This document shows positions 8,296 to 17,129 of a stretch of DNA of 64,000 bases, piece after piece. Below the pieces are notes generated by a model. The model had not been told where the DNA came from. It did not search any database and saw only the letters and a program-made list of their open reading frames with translations. The position numbers were made by a program, and so were the translations under genes. Where the stretch lies: NCBI RefSeq assembly GCF_032191775.1, contig NZ_CP132507.1, positions 2,815,001 through 2,879,000 of the forward strand, in the 5' to 3' direction. The DNA is from Rhodoferax mekongensis (GTDB lineage: Bacteria > Pseudomonadota > Gammaproteobacteria > Burkholderiales > Burkholderiaceae_C). Every line of letters starts with the position of its first letter. Position 1 is the first letter of the stretch.

Positions 8296-8946
8296 GTGCC
8301 CATTCCAAAACCAACTCTTGCCGATATTCAGACTGCCGGCGCTGCTGTTCATCAAGCTGACGCATCCCTCAAGTCTGTAGTCCAGGCCTATGCAGATCAA
8401 GTGCGCCTTGCCATGAGCAGCAATCCATTTGATCTTCAAGCAGACTCTTTATTCGAAGAATGGAAAACAGTTGCGCGCCTCTCGCAGACCCTGGAACAGA
8501 TTGAGACAGAACTGCGCAAGGTGCACCAGGCTGCACAACAACTAGGTGAAAGCGGATTAGGTAGTAGCAAGCCACGAGGTCGTCTAGCTCCACCCACAAC
8601 ATCACAGCCTACTTTGGCCATTGTGAACAGCTCGCCCGTGATCGAATCTATTGAGGCTACAGACGTCGTCGCCAAGAAGCCCAAGAAAGTAAAGGCAGCT
8701 CCGAAACCAGCTCAAGCTCGCAAAGTAGCTACCAAGTCTGCACTCAGTCCCAACACCCAAAAACTCTGGACTCACCTCAAACCATTGCTGAACGCAAAGA
8801 AGTTCACGGAGATCAAGCGATCGCAGGTTGGGGTTACCGCTGGGCTTCCTCTGGGCTCAGTCACAGCCTCATTCAATAAGTTGTTAGAAAATGCCTACTT
8901 GGAAGAAAACGCATCAGGTTCCCTGAAGCTGACCTCCAAAAAGTAA
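8296..8946 (+). CDS. Hypothetical protein with Lys/Ala linker and winged-helix-like C-terminus
   Basis: A 216-residue protein starting at GTG, with AAGGAG seven bases upstream. The N-terminal half is helical and probably coiled coil (TLEQIETELRKVHQAAQQLG). A flexible Lys/Ala/Pro-rich linker follows (about residues 125-150, KKPKKVKAAPKPAQARKVA). The last 70 residues (TQKLWTHLKPLLNAKKFTEI, then TAGLPLGSVTASFNKLLENA) look like a winged helix in which a cassette recognises DNA or a partner. It lies 24 bp upstream of an HU gene in the same direction, so a role in DNA organisation or regulation is plausible. The family is not recognised. Confidence 0.6.
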   Translation: MPIPKPTLADIQTAGAAVHQADASLKSVVQAYADQVRLAMSSNPFDLQADSLFEEWKTVARLSQTLEQIETELRKVHQAAQQLGESGLGSSKPRGRLAPPTTSQPTLAIVNSSPVIESIEATDVVAKKPKKVKAAPKPAQARKVATKSALSPNTQKLWTHLKPLLNAKKFTEIKRSQVGVTAGLPLGSVTASFNKLLENAYLEENASGSLKLTSKK

Positions 8947-8970
8947 CAACAAACCACGGAGTAGAACCTC

Positions 8971-9255
8971 ATGAACAAAGGCGAATTGATCGAAGCATTG
9001 GCTGCAAAGTCTGAACTGTCCAAAGCGGCTGCTGGACGTACCCTGGATGCTTTGATTGAGATCATCACTGCCAAAGTGGCAAAGAAGGAAGACGTACAGC
9101 TGATTGGCTTTGGGACGTTCAAAGCTGCCAAGCGTGCTGCACGGACTGGCAAGAACCCACGTACTGGTGAAGCATTGAAGATCGCAGCGACCACAGTGCC
9201 CAAGTTCACACCGGGTGCTGCCTTCAAAGCTGCTGTGGCCAAAAAGAAAAAGTAA
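8971..9255 (+). CDS. HU family DNA-binding protein
   Basis: A 94-residue HU/IHF-fold protein. It has the N-terminal helical dimerisation region (MNKGELIEALAAKSELSKAA), the strand VQLIGFGTFKAAKRAAR, the DNA-bending arm core GKNPRTGEALKI with the conserved intercalating proline, and a Lys-rich C-terminus. HU proteins bend and compact DNA non-specifically as dimers. This is probably an accessory copy, since it lies among variable genes and directly follows a winged-helix-like gene (24 bp gap). It may help to package this AT-rich region together with the H-NS gene 3.5 kb away. Confidence 0.96.
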   Translation: MNKGELIEALAAKSELSKAAAGRTLDALIEIITAKVAKKEDVQLIGFGTFKAAKRAARTGKNPRTGEALKIAATTVPKFTPGAAFKAAVAKKKK

Positions 9256-9511
9256 GCTCTTTCTTTCAAAGAAGGCGCTATCCAGTAAATGTTTGGCTTC
9301 TTCTTAGCAAAGCAGCTGGACACTCGCTTCTTAAGCAAAAGGAAGTTGCCCTGCCCTTTTATTCCGCTCGTTTAGATCGATGGAACTATCTATCCTCTAG
9401 CGGCCATGATGTCTACAAGTAGGCCATGTAATTTCTCTAGCATCCGAGTGTCCTGCGGAGTTGAGTATTGCTTAGAAAACTCGATCTGCGCTGCATACTG
9501 ACTTTCAAAAT

Positions 9512-9820
9512 TTATGGTCGTGTTTGGATCATAGCTACCTGTGATAGGCTAATCACAGATGTCATATCAGCATATTCCCACTCACTGATTAGGTGGTTGT
9601 CCTTCAACTCTGTCGCCATTGCCTTCATATCCATTGATGTCATGTTCGTAACGTCAAAACGTGAGCCTAACGACTTCATCAAGGCTTCCTTACTAAAGCT
9701 GACGTTAGACGAACCTTCAGAGGAAACAACAGGACCACTAGACGAATTCGATTCTGCCTTTGGACTTGAATGACTGCGTGTACCTACATAGGTGCTTTGT
9801 AAAATTCCGCCAACTTGCAT
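9512..9820 (-). CDS. Hypothetical protein downstream of an MCP (102 aa)
   Basis: The protein begins MQVGGILQSTYVGTRSHSS. A Ser-rich, disordered-looking N-terminal half is followed by a compact segment (SFSKEALMKSLGSRFDVTNM, then MDMKAMATELKDNHLISEWE). The second half resembles small proteins that carry a TNMT-like motif and an ELxDNxLIS segment, found scattered in proteobacteria; I cannot name the family. It begins 43 bp after the stop of the MCP gene on the same strand and is probably co-transcribed, which hints at a motility or surface-related role. Confidence 0.55.
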   Translation of the reverse strand: MQVGGILQSTYVGTRSHSSPKAESNSSSGPVVSSEGSSNVSFSKEALMKSLGSRFDVTNMTSMDMKAMATELKDNHLISEWEYADMTSVISLSQVAMIQTRP

Positions 9821-9863
9821 TTCCTTCCTCCCTAGATCTGTGTCTTTCCTAGCAAAACCTTAA

Positions 9864-11465
9864 CTAGGCGGCATTGCCATAACCTAGAGCGATGTGCGAA
9901 TGTGTGCTCAACGGGGTTTCATTTTCAAGTTTGAAAATGCTGACCGCTTTTTGAAGCATCTGCGTCTGGTCCTGAAGACTTGATGCTGCAGCGGCAGCCT
10001 GTTCGACCAATGCAGCGTTCTTCTGTGTCATTTCATCCATTTCGCTGATAGCCCGATTGATCTCTTCAATGCCAACACTTTGCTCTTGGCTTGCGGCAGA
10101 TATCTCTCCCATGATGTCCGCGACACGCTGTACCGAAGACACAATTGCTGTCATGGTCTGGCCTGCTTCGTCGACTAGCTTGCTTCCAGCGTCAACTTTA
10201 TCTACAGAGTCACCAATCAAGTTCTTGATTTCTTTTGCCGCACTGGCACTGCGCTGAGCAAGGCTTCGGACTTCTGCAGCGACCACAGCAAACCCTCTAC
10301 CCTGCTCCCCTGCTCTCGCAGCTTCAACAGCAGCATTGAGAGCAAGAATGTTGGTTTGAAAAGCGATGCCATCAATCACACCGATGATGTCAACAATTTT
10401 TCCCGAGCTACTTTTGATAGAGCCCATTGTTTGCACAACACTGGAAACGATAAGGCCGCCCTTTTCGGCAACCTCTGAAGCTGAATGGACGAGCTGATTG
10501 GCCTGACGCGCGTTGTCAGCGTTTTGCTTCACTGTCCCAGTCAATTGCTCCATCGCAGCGGCAGTTTCTTCTAGCGAACTTGCTTGGCTCTCAGTGCGAG
10601 CAGACAAGTCATGGTTGCCAGCTGCAATTTCCCTGGAAGCAATGCTGATGGACTCCGCGCCCATGCGAACTTCGCCTACGGTGACAGCCAAGCTGTCATT
10701 CATGTGCTGCAATGATTTCAGCAGCTCACTGATTTCATCCTTTCCATGGACGCTCACTTTGGAAGTGAGCTCACCCGAGGCAACCGTCTTAGCAACCAGT
10801 ACTGCTCGTTTCAGAGGCTCAGTGATACTCTTTGACGTTAGCCAAGCACTGAGACTACCGATCAAGACGCCCAGCGCTCCACAGCTGAGCAAGATTAAAT
10901 TGAGGCTGCGATCAGCTTCCAGAGAGTTATCTAGAACTTCTTGGGTAGCGTTTGATTGGACATCTACGAGTTTGTTGATAGCGACCTGTAGTTGTATTGA
11001 CAGAGGGTCGACTTTGGTCACAATAATCTTCGCAGAGGCCTCACCGTTAAATGCAAGTGCCTGACCTAGGGCCTCCTTGAAGAGACCATCCATCGTCTTA
11101 TCCAACCCTGCTATTTCTTCCAGAATCTTGTTCTCTACATCCGACAGACCGAGCGCAACCAGCTTTTCTCGCGCAGCAGTGTAAGTCTCTCGCTGGGATT
11201 TAACCTTTGCCTCTTCGGACTGCATCGCTTGCACTTCTGAAGCTAAACCGATATTCCTGATAGCAATACCGATCTCCAGCAAACTACCCTTCATGGTTCC
11301 TGCAAGGATACTTTTCTGCGTAGCACTCTCCAGCCCATTGATCATCCTGTCCTTGTTTTGGGCATTCAGATAGTTTCCCAACACCACCATGACTGACAAT
11401 ATGGCTAACACGACACCGAATCCAATCGCTAGCCGTGTGCCAATACGCAAATTTCCAAGCTTCAT
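9864..11465 (-). CDS. Methyl-accepting chemotaxis protein, 4HB-type sensor
   Basis: A 533-residue transmembrane chemoreceptor. The first membrane helix is at about 13-32, a periplasmic four-helix-bundle ligand domain spans about 35-185, the second membrane helix about 187-210, then HAMP and a cytoplasmic signalling hairpin. The hairpin tip contains the invariant sequence [20 protein letters not shown] followed by [15 protein letters not shown]. Adaptation helices flank it. The C-terminus ends GYGNAA and lacks the WETF-type pentapeptide seen on two other receptors here, so methylation would rely on neighbouring receptors. A palindrome ACTTAC-N3-GTAAGT lies about 138 bp upstream. Ligand unknown. 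Confidence 0.95.
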   Translation of the reverse strand: MKLGNLRIGTRLAIGFGVVLAILSVMVVLGNYLNAQNKDRMINGLESATQKSILAGTMKGSLLEIGIAIRNIGLASEVQAMQSEEAKVKSQRETYTAAREKLVALGLSDVENKILEEIAGLDKTMDGLFKEALGQALAFNGEASAKIIVTKVDPLSIQLQVAINKLVDVQSNATQEVLDNSLEADRSLNLILLSCGALGVLIGSLSAWLTSKSITEPLKRAVLVAKTVASGELTSKVSVHGKDEISELLKSLQHMNDSLAVTVGEVRMGAESISIASREIAAGNHDLSARTESQASSLEETAAAMEQLTGTVKQNADNARQANQLVHSASEVAEKGGLIVSSVVQTMGSIKSSSGKIVDIIGVIDGIAFQTNILALNAAVEAARAGEQGRGFAVVAAEVRSLAQRSASAAKEIKNLIGDSVDKVDAGSKLVDEAGQTMTAIVSSVQRVADIMGEISAASQEQSVGIEEINRAISEMDEMTQKNAALVEQAAAAASSLQDQTQMLQKAVSIFKLENETPLSTHSHIALGYGNAA

Positions 11466-11602
11466 AGTCTTTGTCTACCCTTCGGTGATGTATTCGCACT
11501 CTCTCAGCAAAGATGCCAATGAGGAGGAGCCCACTCTCACAAGCCAGCAACAGGACGTCACGGGCAGGTCTAAATCGAGGCTCACGTATGGGGCATTCTC
11601 AC

Positions 11603-11617
11603 ACTTACGTCGTAAGT
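11603..11617. promoter_or_regulatory. Palindromic operator ACTTAC-GTC-GTAAGT (copy 1)
   Basis: A perfect 6+6 palindrome with a 3-base centre, 138 bp upstream of the chemoreceptor gene (reverse strand) and downstream of the Dam-like gene. The same palindrome recurs upstream of four other transcription units in this window. Dyad size fits a TetR-type dimer; the binding protein is unknown. Confidence 0.65.
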
Positions 11618-11721
11618 TCAGCTATGGAAATGCCTCGTCTTTAGGCAATCTAAAGGTTGGACCATGAAAGCTTAGTGCGGTCTAGATGCACTCGGATGAA
11701 TTTATAGGTTCAATGCATCTC

Positions 11722-12615
11722 TTAGTTCAACGACATGCACACTGAAAATTTTCTTGGTAGGCCGACGGCAAATAACTCGCCTCTGACTCTGCGTCCACTC
11801 GCGTTTCCTGACACCGTTGAACTCACATTCAATTCGTACAACTTCCAATTCGCTAGTGCTCTGCGTGACTGCTCACAATCAAGGTTGGATATGGCAACCG
11901 CAGCACCGCGTTGGACAGCGTCCTCACAAATACGCACCAACTCGTAAAACTCAGGAGAGCCAAATGAGCTCACGGTGTAGGGAATTTCTTTTTTTCGCGC
12001 CCCGGACACCACCAAGTAAGGTGGATCACAGTAAACGACATCGCTGGGGCCAGCTTGCGCCACTGCGGCCTTGTAGTCACCGCTAGTTACTAGGCAGGAC
12101 TGCAACTTGAGGGATGCTAAAGCAAAACTTTTAGTCGGAAAATTTGGCACCTTTCTTGGATATCCATATGGTGTATTCAACTTACCCAAACGATTCACCC
12201 GAAACAGTCCATTGAAGCCAAATCTGTTGAGGTAAGGCAACATCACAGCTCTCCCAAACATGCAAGGTTCGCTATTAAAACGCTCGCGAATATCAAGGCA
12301 TGACGATTGACTCCTGTATTCCTCGCAAAAGTACAACTCTGCCTTTGAAATGAACTCGTTTGGCTTCTGCTGTAAGGCCAACCAAACAGCGCTTAGGACA
12401 GGATTAGCGTCGTTGATGAGGTAAGACATGTAATCGGCTGCCAAGCAGACGGAACCGGCACCCACAAAGGGCTCAATTAATCTACTTCCCTTAGGGAGTA
12501 ATGGCAGCAGAGACGAAAGTAGGCGTTGCTTTCCGCCAGTCCATTTCAAGAATGGTCTACAACCAACGTTGCAGTGACTCGTCGGGTCATTTTGATTCGC
12601 ATGAGTGTGGAGCAT
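11722..12615 (-). CDS. Dam-family DNA adenine methyltransferase (solitary)
   Basis: A 297-residue adenine-N6 methyltransferase of the alpha/Dam group. Motifs appear in family order: FLKWTGGK (22-29) and EPFVGAGS (48-55) for S-adenosylmethionine binding, the Dam signature region RFGFNGLFRVN (131-141), and the catalytic DPPY (197-200). The family methylates adenine, often in GATC, but the specificity here cannot be read from sequence. No restriction endonuclease gene lies nearby, so this is a solitary methylase that could act in gene regulation, phase variation or protection from foreign nucleases. A palindrome TTTAAGCGCTTAAA lies 54 bp upstream of its start. Confidence 0.9.
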   Translation of the reverse strand: MLHTHANQNDPTSHCNVGCRPFLKWTGGKQRLLSSLLPLLPKGSRLIEPFVGAGSVCLAADYMSYLINDANPVLSAVWLALQQKPNEFISKAELYFCEEYRSQSSCLDIRERFNSEPCMFGRAVMLPYLNRFGFNGLFRVNRLGKLNTPYGYPRKVPNFPTKSFALASLKLQSCLVTSGDYKAAVAQAGPSDVVYCDPPYLVVSGARKKEIPYTVSSFGSPEFYELVRICEDAVQRGAAVAISNLDCEQSRRALANWKLYELNVSSTVSGNASGRRVRGELFAVGLPRKFSVCMSLN

Positions 12616-12668
12616 CCACAGTCAAGCAATCAGCTTTAGCCTCTACGCTCCAAATTAAGTCATATAAA

Positions 12669-12682
12669 TTTAAGCGCTTAAA
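12669..12682. promoter_or_regulatory. Palindrome TTTAAGCGCTTAAA upstream of the methylase
   Basis: A perfect 14-bp palindrome 54 bp before the methylase start. The same core recurs at 28887-28904 upstream of a membrane protein/MCP operon. Possible operator for an unidentified regulator. Confidence 0.45.
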
Positions 12683-12807
12683 ATCAAGTTCGGTCGAAAA
12701 AAAATTGAGATTGCGCTTCCTTATTCTTTGAATAAGTGTCACTTGCTTGCAAGATTTTCGACTAATTGATTAAAATCTAGTTTTCTTCGCTAAACGAAAG
12801 TAACTTC

Positions 12808-13173
12808 ATGTCCAAGCTCATTGATCTGCAATCTCAAATTGAAAAACTTCAAAAGCAAGCGTCCGAAATCCGCAGCAAAGAATTCAACACAACGGTTAGT
12901 GAGATCCAGCAATTGATGTCCGCTTATGGCATCACGGTAAAAGATCTACAGGCCACTAAAGCTGTTAAAGGCAAGGCTGGACGTCCCGGTAAAGTTGCTG
13001 GCGCAAAACCTGCCAAAGTGAAGAAAGAGAAAACCGCAGTGGCAGCGAAGTACAAAGGGCCAAACGGCGAAACTTGGTCCGGTCGCGGACTGACTCCGAA
13101 GTGGCTAGCAACTCTTATTGCCGGCGGTCAACCAAAGGAATCATTCCTGATTACAGAAGCGCCACAAGCCTAA
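12808..13173 (+). CDS. H-NS family nucleoid-associated protein
   Basis: A 121-residue H-NS-like protein of betaproteobacterial type. The N-terminal coiled-coil oligomerisation domain spans about residues 1-50 (LQSQIEKLQKQASEIRSKE). A Lys/Ala/Gly linker contains an AT-hook-like GRPGK (72-76). The C-terminal DNA-binding domain has GETWSGRGLTPKWL, where the SGRG loop inserts into the minor groove of AT-rich DNA. Such proteins silence foreign AT-rich genes. It has its own strong terminator and sits among accessory genes, so it may be an island-encoded silencer in addition to a chromosomal copy. Confidence 0.95.
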   Translation: MSKLIDLQSQIEKLQKQASEIRSKEFNTTVSEIQQLMSAYGITVKDLQATKAVKGKAGRPGKVAGAKPAKVKKEKTAVAAKYKGPNGETWSGRGLTPKWLATLIAGGQPKESFLITEAPQA

Positions 13174-13185
13174 ACGGTTCTATAC

Positions 13186-13225
13186 AAAAAGCACTGGGGA
13201 CTCCAACGGGTCCCCAGTGCTTTTT
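13186..13225 (+). terminator. Rho-independent terminator of the H-NS gene
   Basis: A long stem: AAAAAGCACTGGGGAC (13186-13201) pairs with GTCCCCAGTGCTTTTT (13210-13225) around an 8-base loop, followed by more T residues. It can also act in reverse for the convergent 138-residue gene. Confidence 0.9.
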
Positions 13226-13270
13226 TATTTGGTCAGAAAACCAATCAATGCATTTATCAAATAGTGTGGC

Positions 13271-13687
13271 TCAGACCACGAGGACAGTGCCTTGCAGCCG
13301 CTTCATTGCTTCACGCGCCTTTGAGTAGTGGGAGACAGTAGTCACCGATCGACGCGCCTCTAATGCCGACAGAAGGCCATCGCAATCTGCCACCAAATTA
13401 CGGACTTGGAAAAAGGGGTCAGGAGTGGTGCCGGTAGGGATGACTGTCATCGGAGTAGGCATAAGTCCGATGAGAGCCGTAACCTCGGCATGGGTCACGA
13501 CCTCTTTCTTGGTGAGAATCCCAAGCAGACTCCACAAGAAACTTGGACTCATAGCAGTGAAGTCAAGAGTCAACTCTCCGCTCTCAAAACTCTCTGTTAC
13601 CAAGTATTCCGGCTTATCGAAGAAGTCGAGGTATTCTGCGCTCTCAACACGGGCTTCAGCAATTTCTTCCAAATGACTATCAAGCAA
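13271..13687 (-). CDS. Hypothetical protein, partner of the Beta-family gene (138 aa)
   Basis: I do not recognise a family. The protein is acidic in its N-terminal half (HLEEIAEARVESAEYLDFFD), has a hydrophobic middle (SPSFLWSLLGILTKKEVVTH) that is too short and polar-flanked to be a clear membrane segment, and a basic C-terminus. It starts 17 bp after the stop codon of the Beta-family gene on the same strand, so the two almost certainly form one operon. A regulator, immunity or effector role beside the Beta protein is possible but unsupported by motif. Confidence 0.55.
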   Translation of the reverse strand: MLDSHLEEIAEARVESAEYLDFFDKPEYLVTESFESGELTLDFTAMSPSFLWSLLGILTKKEVVTHAEVTALIGLMPTPMTVIPTGTTPDPFFQVRNLVADCDGLLSALEARRSVTTVSHYSKAREAMKRLQGTVLVV

Positions 13688-13704
13688 TTTATGCTCCTTT
13701 TCAA

Positions 13705-14793
13705 CTAAACACTCAATCTACGAAGCTGACTTGCAACTAAATCTGAATGGTGTGAAACCAATGCAGAAATTACGCCGACGTAATAGCCGAGGTCATCTTT
13801 TGCGAAGCCCCCTTCCGCCAATCGCGCTAAATGGGCATCCCCAAATGAGAAATCAGCCCCCATGTAGATGGCGGGGTATCCGGCGAGTCTTTGCATAAGT
13901 CGATGACATTCTTCGGAAAGTGATGCAGCTCCTGGATCAGCTTTAAAAACGAACCAACTGCTCGCACCCGAATATGGAAACAACATCTCTGATCCGGCAG
14001 ACGGCGGGCAAAGACTAGATGGAGAGCCGAAAATACTGTAGTCGCCAAATGAAAGCTGAACGCCAGAGCCCATTCGTCGCCTGAGTTCACGAAATAGAGC
14101 CCAGTCATCTCGGATAACCGGAAAAGAGTCAGATGTGTTGTTTCTGAAGAACGAAGGCAATGACGAAGCAATAAGGCCAACATTTCGCCAATTGAAGCTC
14201 TCTGAAAGCACACGCAGCCAGTGTTCGACACCACCTACCGAACTCATTGTTTGCCAGCCACCCACATACCCAAGGTCAACGACGAGATCTACATCCTCTG
14301 GTTCGGCAACAACGACATCTAGTGCCCTGCTTACCCAACTTCTCAGCTCTTCTGCAGTGGCTCCCCTATTTGTGAGAGTCAACCGAAATATCCATTTATT
14401 CAATCGATTGACTTTGCGTAGTGCCTGGGCCTGAACCTTCCAAATATCTGGTCCCGTAATTGCCAGCACAGGGTAAACCTGCCTACCTCCGCTCAAAAGG
14501 GACTCATACACGCCCATGAGGGAGGTTTCCCCAAGCGAAGCATCATCAGGGGGATTGGGAAGCTGAAGCCCAAATGCGCTCGAATCAGATGTGAACTGAG
14601 TCAAGCACTCAAGAATGTTCAGTGCGTGCCTCATTGGCGAGTACTGAAATTCAAGTGTTATGGGATCGACGCTGGGACTTGCTGCAACAAAAATTGGAGT
14701 AATTGCTTGGGGACTTGCTTCTATGGCGCTTGATATACCAACGCCTGAGGCTCTACCAAGCGGAAGAATTGGAAAATACTTGGCATTCTTCAA
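13705..14793 (-). CDS. Beta-family protein (PF14350-like), possible defence gene
   Basis: A 362-residue protein that resembles the phage-related Beta protein family. It starts with the YFPILPLGRASG strand where family members have YVPILxxKxGE, and contains repeated TIM-barrel-like strands (VDLVVDLGYVG, VGLIASSLPSFFR). It ends with SSWFVFKADPG, then PAIYMGADFSFGDAHLARLA and a final His-His segment VSHHSDLVASQL, matching the family's FSWGD and HH signatures. The biochemical role of the family is unknown; members occur in phages and in bacterial accessory loci. It forms an operon with a 138-residue unknown and is divergent from a two-component system. Confidence 0.65.
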   Translation of the reverse strand: MKNAKYFPILPLGRASGVGISSAIEASPQAITPIFVAASPSVDPITLEFQYSPMRHALNILECLTQFTSDSSAFGLQLPNPPDDASLGETSLMGVYESLLSGGRQVYPVLAITGPDIWKVQAQALRKVNRLNKWIFRLTLTNRGATAEELRSWVSRALDVVVAEPEDVDLVVDLGYVGGWQTMSSVGGVEHWLRVLSESFNWRNVGLIASSLPSFFRNNTSDSFPVIRDDWALFRELRRRMGSGVQLSFGDYSIFGSPSSLCPPSAGSEMLFPYSGASSWFVFKADPGAASLSEECHRLMQRLAGYPAIYMGADFSFGDAHLARLAEGGFAKDDLGYYVGVISALVSHHSDLVASQLRRLSV

Positions 14794-14928
14794 TGGGGCG
14801 GCTCTCGTGTCTATGTCTAAAGAAGGGGGCAGAAATTAGCATGACAGGAAGCGGAGAAGCTAAAGAAATACCAAAGATGCAAAAAAGACACTAAGCAGTG
14901 AATAAAGAGGCATCTTTAGCAAACATTA

Positions 14929-15609
14929 ATGCATTTATCCAATAATGGAGGAATGCACTTACTCTTGATTGAAGACGACCTTGACTTAGGCAAAGCCCTG
15001 CAGCAAGCGCTGCATGCAGAAGGCTTTACCAGCACATGGGTAAGGCGCGTCACTGATTGTCCTGAATGGACGCCAGACTCGCCATTCAAGTGCGTGCTCC
15101 TAGACCTCACTCTCCCAGATGGGGACGGCATTGACCTCATCCGAAAATGGAGACAACAAAAGCTTGTAACTCCAATCGTCGTCATCACTGCACGTTCAGC
15201 CTTGGAGACTCGACTGGAAGCCCTCAATCAAGGGGCAGATGACTTTGTAATCAAGCCGTTTGCCACTGCCGAGTTGGTAGCTCGAATTCAAGCAGTGTGT
15301 CGGCGTTCTTCCCAGCAAGCTGGGAGCATCTGGACATTCGGAGATCTGGAAATTGAGCCAAGAGTTCACAAGGCATACATCGCTGGCGTGCCACTTGATC
15401 TATCTCCTAGGGAATTCAGAATTCTTCTGGAACTGGCCCGAGAACCCGGTTCCGTTGTGTCAAAGTCATCTCTGGCCAATAGGCTTGAGCCGCTCGGAAC
15501 ACCACTAGACTTCACCGCTATTGAGGTCCATGTTTCAAATCTCCGCAAAAAAATTGGCTCTGCAAGAGTGAAGACGGTGCGAGGCGTGGGTTACATGATC
15601 GCAATATGA
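14929..15609 (+). CDS. OmpR/PhoB-type response regulator
   Basis: A 226-residue response regulator. The receiver has the acidic pair in LLIEDD, the phospho-acceptor Asp59 in VLLDLTLPDGDG and Lys109 in VIKPFA. The C-terminal winged helix (LSPREFRILLELA to KTVRGVGYMI) is of OmpR class, closest in feel to QseB/TctD regulators. Start choice is uncertain: Met9 begins the canonical MHLLLIEDD, but the GGAGG lies only one base before it, too close for normal use. The first ATG has no strong site. The stop overlaps the kinase start by 4 bp (ATGA), so the two are translationally coupled. Confidence 0.95.
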   Translation: MHLSNNGGMHLLLIEDDLDLGKALQQALHAEGFTSTWVRRVTDCPEWTPDSPFKCVLLDLTLPDGDGIDLIRKWRQQKLVTPIVVITARSALETRLEALNQGADDFVIKPFATAELVARIQAVCRRSSQQAGSIWTFGDLEIEPRVHKAYIAGVPLDLSPREFRILLELAREPGSVVSKSSLANRLEPLGTPLDFTAIEVHVSNLRKKIGSARVKTVRGVGYMIAI

Positions 15610-16949
15610 GCAAGTACGCGAACACATCTCTAGCTTGGAGAATTCGAACCTACCTGACGATCTCCCTGGCATTCTCAATCCTCGCGGCGACGATACTCAT
15701 CTTTCTTGAAGCTACCGTAAGCGCCCACGCGAAATCTGATTTAAACGAAATTTGTATAGCCTCTGTCGCCCTCCTACAAGCGAACGATGGAGCATCTGTT
15801 AACACTCATTCGTTATCCGTTCTTCAGCAGATGGTCAATAAGAAGGCTAAGCTCGACCTAATTCCGCTTGAATACAAAATTGAGTACATAGCGAACACCG
15901 AGGTCGATGCGAATTCAGCACAGTCCTCCCATCTACAAAGATCACAGCACGCAAAGCTATTTGAACAACATACATCCTGCGCACCAATTGCGTATGTGAC
16001 CCGTAGTGGGATACCTTGGAAAGTTGAAGTAACCCGAAAGCCTTTGAAGACATTAAGCCTACTAGCGGGGCTACTGGGTAACCTAAGCACATACCTTATT
16101 TGGTCCGTACCCTTATTGCTACTACCAATGTGGCTGGCTACCAGAAATGGACTAAAACCACTTCAAGAGATTTCAGCAAATCTAAAATCCCGTAATAGCG
16201 CAGATCTCTCACCTACGGGTATAAAAACCGACTTCATTGAAGTTAAGCCGCTAATTTCTGCCATTGATGGTTTGCTTGAGTCAATGCGTCAAAAAGTGGG
16301 ACGCGAAACTGCTTTTGTTCAAGAAGCTGCCCATGAGCTCAGAACGCCCATGGCTGTCATATCTGCCCAAGCGCATGTACTCAAACGCGCAAATGACGAG
16401 GCAACGAGACTAGAGGCAGCAAGTAGTCTTGACCAAGCAATCAAAAGAGCAAATCACTTGGTTGAGCAGTTGCTAGTTTTAGCCAGGCTAGATGCCAACG
16501 AAGAGTCTCAATGGAGTGAGGTAAACCTCGCTGCGCTTATTGGAGACACACTGGCGATGCTTGCTCCAAAAGCCATCACAAAGAATATAGAGCTCAGCCT
16601 CGAAGTTCCTGATGAACTGACACATAAAACAAATGAACACGCAATAGTATCGATCATTCAGAATTTAGTATCTAATGCGATTCAATATATACCAAACAAC
16701 GCGCAAATAAATGTTATCGCACGCAGGGTACCAAGTGGAATTGAAATCACGGTACAAGACTCCGGGAATGGAATTGAAAAGAGTGATCTGCCATACATCT
16801 TTGAGCGCTTCTACAGAGGCAAAATGCACGATACGCCAGGCTCGGGATTGGGGTTATCAATTGTAGAGACTGCTGTTAAAAAGTTAAATGGAAGCATTGA
16901 GGTTTCCAGTTCAAACACAGGTGCATGCTTCACAGTAAGCCTTCCATGA
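15606..16949 (+). CDS. Sensor histidine kinase, QseC/TctE type
   Basis: A 447-residue membrane kinase. The first membrane helix is at about 14-35 and the second at about 160-178, enclosing a periplasmic sensor of roughly 120 residues that contains two cysteines (residues 50 and 125). A short HAMP region, then the H box AAHELRTPMA with His243, the N box NLVSNAIQYIP, G1 DSGNGI, the F box FERFYRG and G2 GSGLGLSIV follow. It phosphorylates the response regulator encoded just upstream, with which it overlaps by 4 bp. The signal is unknown; homologous kinases sense small molecules or cations at the cell envelope. Confidence 0.95.
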   Translation: MSKYANTSLAWRIRTYLTISLAFSILAATILIFLEATVSAHAKSDLNEICIASVALLQANDGASVNTHSLSVLQQMVNKKAKLDLIPLEYKIEYIANTEVDANSAQSSHLQRSQHAKLFEQHTSCAPIAYVTRSGIPWKVEVTRKPLKTLSLLAGLLGNLSTYLIWSVPLLLLPMWLATRNGLKPLQEISANLKSRNSADLSPTGIKTDFIEVKPLISAIDGLLESMRQKVGRETAFVQEAAHELRTPMAVISAQAHVLKRANDEATRLEAASSLDQAIKRANHLVEQLLVLARLDANEESQWSEVNLAALIGDTLAMLAPKAITKNIELSLEVPDELTHKTNEHAIVSIIQNLVSNAIQYIPNNAQINVIARRVPSGIEITVQDSGNGIEKSDLPYIFERFYRGKMHDTPGSGLGLSIVETAVKKLNGSIEVSSSNTGACFTVSLP

Positions 16950-17129
16950 ATAGATGGGAATTCAGTTTTTAGCATCCATGCCTAAATACATTGTCCTAAT
17001 TTAGGTAATCCCAAGCATTGACCATCATCAAGGTCATACATCACCAATAGAATTTGAAGCATTAGCGATTCACCTCAGATGCAGATGAATGCTATCTGTA
17101 CATCAAAATAATGCTGGGATTCGGACAGT

